Source of the DNA: Symsagittifera roscoffensis
Lineage: Eukaryota; Xenacoelomorpha; Acoela; Convolutidae
Assembly (NCBI RefSeq): GCF_963678635.1
Contig: NC_087065.1
Span: forward strand, 14,824,019-14,888,018
Length of the DNA stretch: 64,000 nucleotides
Direction: 5' to 3'
Positions within the stretch are counted from its first letter, which is position 1. Every line of letters begins with the position of its first letter. Positions 58,220 to 64,000 of this stretch are shown here, piece after piece. A model generated the notes under the pieces. It was not told where the DNA came from. It saw only the letters and a program-made list of their open reading frames with translations, and did no database searches. The position numbers and the translations under genes were made by a program.

Positions 58220-61200
58220 ATGGACACTCCAGAGTCGAACCAGATAGCCGACCAATGCTCTAGCAGCAGCAATAGCAGTGGTAGCAGTGAAATCGTGTCT
58301 TCAAATGAACAAATTCAGGGCAAAAAGATGCATTTGTATGAGACGACAAATCACACGAACAAAGACGAAGAAGTGGGCGCGTTGTCGTGTTCAGACTTGA
58401 ATGACATCAGTGATGATGTGGACACTTCGCAGTCTGAGTTGATGAGGGATGAGAACCAGTTGGCTGGTGAAGAGGTTAGCAGAGCTGGAAAGCTGTAAAA
58501 TTTTTCATAATTAATAGTTTTTATTTGGTGATTTTTTTCAGGAAGTGTTAAATTTTTGTTCATGCTCCAAAATGATATTTAGTGGTTTGACTTTTGCTTT
58601 ATGTCTAAAATCACTTCATTTCCTTTGTTAAAAGAATGGTTAACTCCTCTAACAAACAGCAACAATGTAAAGGTCACGATGGAATAACAGTGTAAATATG
58701 AAAGTGATATCAATGGTATTACCATAATTTGCTTCCATTTCTGGTTGCCGTGTTTTTCGATGAGAGTTTAGTTTATGGTGTCTAATCTTATGTTAATTTT
58801 TTTTGTCGTAATTCGAGCGAATAAAGCAAGCGAGCAGGCTTAGAACAGCTGCTTTATGCCTAATTTAATACCTTGAAACTTAATTTTAAGCAAGTAAAAT
58901 TAGTTTTGGAGTTTGTTAGCTTAATTTTGAATTTTTTTATCAATTTTTCTAGTCATTTTTCTACAAAAAATTTTGTCCAATTTGCCTATATTACTATGAC
59001 TGTCTAATAGGCCTAAATTTTTTTTTTACGTCTAATCCTTTTTATCACACCAAGAAGAAAAACTTCATTAAAATGGAAAAAAAACTTTCTAAGCCGTAGT
59101 TTTCTAAAGACTATGGTCGGAACATTCTGTGCTACTTGCACAGTAACCGGCTATCTTTGTTGGCTTATGCCGTTGTTGTACTTATTCGATAAATTGTTAT
59201 TGTACGATAATACAGTTGTTGTGCTTGTACGATAATATCGTTTATCGATATACCTCAAAATTGTCAAACTGTCGAAAAACTTGATAAATAGCTAGATGGG
59301 GGCTAGAAAATTAAACGATACACAAATTAGACGGCTCCAATAAAACGGAATTTAGACGGCAAGTTTTTTTTGTAAAACTAGTATTTTAGACGGAAAGCAA
59401 AGGGCTAATAATAATTTTTTTTTGCTTAAATTAAAACTTCACAAATACAAGAAGAGTATATAATTCCATTGCATATCAAAATTGTTCATTATAAATGATT
59501 TTTAAAACAGTAATCCAAAAATTATAAACTATTTTTGAAACACATAAATTGTTCATTGTCTCATTTCAAAAAATGACATGCACTTTAACAAGCTCGAACG
59601 AAAGTTAATTGTAGTCAGTAAACAAATTTCAATTACGAACAATACAATTACGTCTAATTTCCCATAATTGTAGTTTTAAATTCATTTTTTCTGGTCACGT
59701 CTAATTTGCTTGTCGTCTAATTTCTTAAACCCCTAGCTAGATATCCTAAATTAAAAAAAAAAACAAAAGCTCCATAAATTAAACTGAACAAAAGCTCAGT
59801 TTTCCTTTTTTCGATTTCTTATTGTTTTCATGTTTTTTATGTATCGCAAGTTGTGCGAATCTCCGCTTTGCCTGTTTGTAAACAATATGTTGATCCTTCA
59901 TTTTGGTCAGATTTGGGTGTTTGCAATCGGGTACTACACTTTTTTTCCGTTAACAACTTTGTCCACAAGACTCATCTGGAAATCTGGACTCATCTCTACC
60001 TTGTTTCATAATGTATTGAGTTTGCTCAGTTTTCCCGGTTCCCGGCCAAATTAGCCTGGAGGTAACGAATATGCTTAGGACGACAAAGGTCCTGTGTTCG
60101 AATCTGACCAGGACCTGTTTTTTTCATAGGGGAATCGTTCTGTCCTAAATGAAGTTGTCGGCCGATAATTTGTCTGCGTATCTGTTTTCGGCTTAGTTGT
60201 CACATGATGGAAATGTTTTTTTCTGCGCGCTTTTTTAAACGTTGTTTTTAGTATTTGATTTACAATTACGTTTTGTAATTTTATTTACCTTTATTTCGTA
60301 TTTCCTACTTTGTTTTTTTGTTTCGCTAAAAAAAGATTCCTCGGCCAAAATTGTTTCCGCCTTTTTTTCACCGGCTTTATGACCAATTTTTTTTAAATTC
60401 CACTTTATTTTTTTGTTTTGGAAATAATTTTTTCACTTATTGCTAAGTTTTAGTTTTTCTCAGAAACTTCTGATTTTCAAAAAAGGGGCATTAAGTGAAT
60501 GACCGCTTACTCCTCTATGTGCATGCGTACTCCCCTACAGTCTTTTTATACTTTACCCCTCTGTCTACGGCCTTCGAAAAATTTGGCTGAATATTTAACC
60601 CATATTTTCTCAAAAACTACCCGCTCTCAAATACGAGTTTTTAGGTTCAATGAATTGAACTCTTTTTTTGAAAAACTTCACTGCATTAGCGGACACTAAG
60701 AAATAGTTTTACACTAGAATTTATTGCCCTCTGAAAATTCAAAGTTTTGACTTTTTGACCCTTTTTCTAAACGTTTTGATTATTCTCGAAAACTACGCTG
60801 CCATACTTGAGATTTTGGGTTCAATTCTCAGAACGGGTTTCGAGACGCTCATTTGCTTATGCGAGTACGCCAAAATGTTTTTGATTCCAAGTATTTTGGC
60901 CCTCGGAAAAGTAAAAATTTTGTGACCTTTTGAGAAAAGTTTTTGACTTTACGCGGTCAAAAACTACCGGTCTAGTTCTCAGATTGTGCTCAATCGATAA
61001 ACTCGCCCTTGGAAATCTTCTCTGCTTAAGCGGCCATAATCTGCTTTTTGCAGAAAAATGTTATGGATTTTGGAAAGTTTTTTGAACGTTTTGTAATTTT
61101 TCGACCGTTTCTTGGAAACTTTTAGATTTTCTTATAATTTACACATTCAAATTTGAGGTGAAAATTCCATTGGAAGAACGGGTTGCTATAACTGTTTCGG

Positions 61201-64000
61201 CAGAAGCGGGGATTCTTTAATTTCTGAAAAGAAATTTATCTTCTGGGGAAAGTTGATTATCTCACATTTCTTACTCTTCTCACGTATTTTAGTAGAGAAA
61301 CAACAAAGGTTCTAGGCAAATTCCAATTTTTGGAAATCAAACTTTTCGTGCCGCATCAGTATAGCATCCCAGAACATATTTTAAACCCATAATGCTGCTT
61401 CAAGAGCGTTAGCAAACGGATACTGCAGTTTATAATTGCAGTGTGTTGTATTGCTAGTTTACCAACCTATGCCTCACGTTTTTTGTTCCATTTCTGTGTT
61501 ACGTTGCCAAAATCTTTTTTGCTGAAATGCTTTTGGACTGTGGTTATATTTATTTTAAAAAATAATTGAAAGAGTTTTCCTGATTAAAGTTTTGCTAATT
61601 TCAATGTTAGTGTGATCTTTTTGAAAAACGTTTTGCTCTCAGGTAGATTGTGGCAAACGAGTGTCCATGGAGTGCATCAAAGCCTTCCTAATAAGGAAGT
61701 GTGACCAACAACAGGTGAACAGTGACGCGAACAGTGAAAAGAGAACACAGCAGATAAGTCAACAGGAGGCGGACTGTATGCACTTGGCCATGGCAGAGAT
61801 AGAGAGTATCAAGCCGAGGTCCATTCTACGCAATTGTGAACTAAAGATTGTATCTGGCGTTGAAAACGGTGAGAATTACAGATTAATCACCCGTAGTAAA
61901 AACAGCAAAGTTACCGCTTGTTAATTTTCTTTTAAAATCTTGAGTGATTAATTGCGTTGTACTTGAAGTAATATAATGTTATTTACACCAGCGTCAGCTT
62001 AGTAAATTAGTAAGAACATTCTTTTTTTCTAACCTAAGGCGCAAATATTGGCGCCATTTTTTGGAAACTTTTACAGCTTTTTGATTGCCTGTGCTTTGAC
62101 CTTTGAGTAGTAATAAGTATACACAGTTTACGCATTTTTACACTAGCGTTAATTTAGAGTGTTATTACGAACCTCCTTTTTTCCTAACCTAACTGGCAAA
62201 TAAAAGTGTTCACTTATTTGGAAATTGCATAGCATCTGCTCTCGGCTTTTTTATGGCTAGTATTTGATCTTCTATCTTCTGTGTAGTAGTAAGCTTCCGT
62301 GGCTGAGTGCTTAGTGTGTGCGTGACTCCTAATCTCAAGGTTGAATGTTCGAATCTCAGTCGTAGCCGATTTTTTGCTAATTCGAGGCGTATTTATACTT
62401 TTTATGGTGCTTCATAATTGTTATTTAATCAAATGAACCGGAAAAAGCTATTGAGTTCAAACCATAACTCAAAAAAAACTCGATTTCAGAAATTTTCTAA
62501 CTCAATATATCGTAATTTTTTGACCTGCATAATTTATATATAATGTGGCTTTATGCTTTGCGATTTGTTACATGCAAAGTTAATGTGGATGCCTTCAGTT
62601 TGTTATATTCCAAAATATTACTTGCAAAATTGTGTCTGTTTGTATTTGGTGCCACTTTTGCAGAATGGCATTGGCAGTTTATAAGCATCAGTAGCTGCTT
62701 TGTTGGTGACTTAGTGTTTGTCGGTGGTTAAGCGTGCGTGGCTGAGTGGTTAGTGCGTGAGACACAAAATCTCTTGATTGCAGTAAGTCGCAGATCGAAT
62801 GCTAGACCTAACCGAATATTCGCTAATTTGAAGCTTATTTCTATTTTTTCTTATTGATCTTTCTAGAGCTGCTTTTTGTCGTGTTCTCACTAGTGTTTAC
62901 GAAGCGAAGCTTCACCTCTGTGTTATTTGTTAAATTTGTACCTATTTTAATTATGTGAGCCTAAAATTGATTTATGGTCAGTTTTTTGGATTCAAATTAA
63001 AACAAAAACTGCCGAGTAAATTTTGTATAGTTTTCCTATTTAAGCTAACTATGTTTCATATGTGAAAACTATATCTTAAAATCAACGGAAAAAATATTCT
63101 CAAACAAAAATTAGTCAAACTGTTCAGTGAAAACAGCTTTTATTCCGTGAAAACAGCTGTAAATTACTTTAAAAAATATTAAGAACAAAGAGGGAGTTCT
63201 TGCGTGATTTTGAACCAAATTGATATACCCAAAAAGAACTCGTTTGTAGGATGAGATTTTGGGTCTGAATTCTGCAAAGCAAATTGCACCAAATTAATTT
63301 AGCTTTGCCTACATAATTTAAATGAACACTGTATCTTAACCAGGCAAATGTTGAAGCCAAAAAGCTTATAAAACAATCGATTTAAAAATGATGGCGCAAA
63401 GTTTCGTAAAAAAAAACAGGTTTTTGTTGAAAATTTAAGCTTCTGGGCTGAGAAATGTTGTATTACTCTTCCAAGCAAGGAACACGAATCGTGTTTCGCC
63501 TCAAACCTTTAATATTGTTAATAAGAACGCGGAAGTCTTATTGCTTCATAAATATTCAAAACAACAATTCGAAAACCAACATGGATATGGAAAAAGCATG
63601 ACTGGATTGGGCCTGGGAGTCTCATTTATGATTTATTAAAACACTTAGATTGGTTTGAATAATTCGTGAACGAAAGCCAAACAATAATCAAAAAGAATAG
63701 ATTTAACCTACTGATACTTTTTAATGCATTGTGGTGTTTGATTAGCAAATATATACCCTTAGAAGAACAGAGAAGGACTATATTGGATCAAGTTTTCCAT
63801 ATTTTACAAATTTTAAGCATCTCTTATTCTCATCGCCTTTTTCTCTAATTTCAGCTCAGTTTGAGAAAAAAGCGACATATGTTTCCAATTTTGTTAATTT
63901 TGACAGAATTATCAAATCAACGCTTGTTTTCCTGTAGGTTGTAACCCGGTGTTTGTATCTGGAAAGAAGACCAACAAGTTCCTAGTGTTCGGTCGCGGCA
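58220..64000 (+). CDS. Unidentified gene, 5' part; possible FHA-domain protein
   Basis: Three exons join in phase: 58220-58474 (85 codons, phase 0), 61643-61868 (phase 1) and 63938 to beyond the window end. Exon 1 encodes a Ser/Asn- and acid-rich disordered start. Exon 2 begins VDCGKRVSMECIKAFL, then a Gln-rich stretch and IKPRSILRNCELKIVSG. Exon 3 opens CNPVFVSGKKTNKFLVFGRG. A beta strand LKIVSG followed by FLVFGRG fits the first strands and the Gly-Arg of an FHA phosphothreonine-binding domain (about residues 150-180), but the rest is outside the window. I do not recognise the protein. A splice acceptor (AG at 58201-58202) lies 17 nt before the ATG. It is incomplete at the right edge. Confidence 0.6.
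59114..59170 (+). repeat. Dispersed repeat, GAACATTCTG...CTTGCACAG family
   Basis: GGTCGGAACATTCTGTGCTA then CTTGCACAGTAACCGGCTA; the clearest member of the family also seen at 47776 and inverted at 52690 and 11990. Confidence 0.5.
59298..59733. mobile_element. Foldback MITE with target duplication TAGCTAGAT
   Basis: Inverted ends (GGGGGCTAGAAAATTA and TAATTTCTTAAACCCC) with further inverted AATTAGACG/CGTCTAATT motifs inside both ends. The exact 9 bp TAGCTAGAT (8 if one base is shared by chance) stands on both sides (59289-59297, 59734-59742). 436 bp, AT-rich, non-coding, in intron 1 of gene 3. Confidence 0.8.
60051..60118 (+). repeat. tRNA-derived SINE head
   Basis: TTAGCCTGGAGGTAACGAATATG (A box) and CCTGTGTTCGAATCTGACCAGG (B box with a paired T arm), followed by a T-run. 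Same type as 54919. Confidence 0.65.
60600..61250 (+). repeat. Diverged tandem array, about 170-bp monomers
   Basis: Four units, each with a (C/G)AAAACTAC-type start (about 60607, 60783, 60955, 61113) and a later TGC(T/A)TAAGCGG-type block (about 60684, 60856, 61022, 61203). In intron 1 of gene 3. No coding sequence. Confidence 0.65.
62010..62930 (+). repeat. Composite SINE with two tRNA-like heads
   Basis: Homologous to 56150-56790, with an extra tRNA-like part inserted. Heads at 62294-62372 (GTGGCTGAGTGCTTAGTGTG; ATGTTCGAATCTCAG) and 62734-62815 (GTGGCTGAGTGGTTAGTGCG; GCAGATCGAATGCTAG). It ends with GCGAAGCGAAGCTTCACCTC at about 62910, the same tail found near 47175 and 54225. Confidence 0.7.

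Overview
This window is from a nuclear genome of an animal, most likely an invertebrate. It is AT-rich. Its genes have GT-AG introns of 0.3 to 10 kb, and they encode metazoan-type proteins split into many exons. Repeats of many kinds fill the introns and intergenic DNA: LINEs, tRNA-derived SINEs, several foldback (MITE-like) families with visible target-site duplications, tandem arrays, and a decayed gag fragment. I cannot name the species. There are no prokaryotic features, no CRISPR array and no convincing intact tRNA or rRNA gene.

Three protein-coding genes lie on the + strand in the same order as the coordinates. (1) 9083-16219 is a two-exon NUP153-type nucleoporin of 909 codons. It has an N-terminal amphipathic segment, three RanBP2-type zinc fingers and a loose FG-rich tail. 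(2) 25556-52001 is a complete WDHD1/AND-1/Ctf4 replisome factor built from ten exons, with consistent phase at every junction. It predicts 1132 aa with WD40, SepB and HMG-box parts. (3) 58220 to beyond the window end is the 5' part of an unidentified gene whose third exon may open an FHA domain. A minus-strand GNAT acetyltransferase exon at 23134-23353 is probably a remnant.

Layout. 1-9082 holds two related copies of the NUP153 upstream region (about 1-3803 and 7240-9092), separated by a minus-strand gag-only retroelement fragment and a 25-bp tandem array. The NUP153 intron (9315-13721) holds a MITE, an array of about 160-bp repeats and a large foldback. 16220-25547 is intergenic, with MITEs, a dead LINE and SINEs. 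25548-52100 is WDHD1. Its fourth intron region is dominated by a tandem duplication of about 5.3 kb that duplicated coding exon 4 together with a dead LINE, and another dead LINE with an ORF1 remnant sits in intron 6. 52100-64000 is intergenic DNA followed by gene 3, again packed with SINEs and MITEs.

The most interesting observation is the duplicated WDHD1 exon 4. Both copies keep their splice sites and open frame and differ at three amino acids. Each is 206 nt, so using both or neither breaks the frame: exactly one must be chosen. Other points are MITEs abutting two WDHD1 3' splice sites, a tandem-array monomer that resembles the 3' tail of the LINEs, and a 3' splice acceptor 5-17 nt upstream of all three start codons, which would fit spliced-leader trans-splicing or 5'UTR introns.
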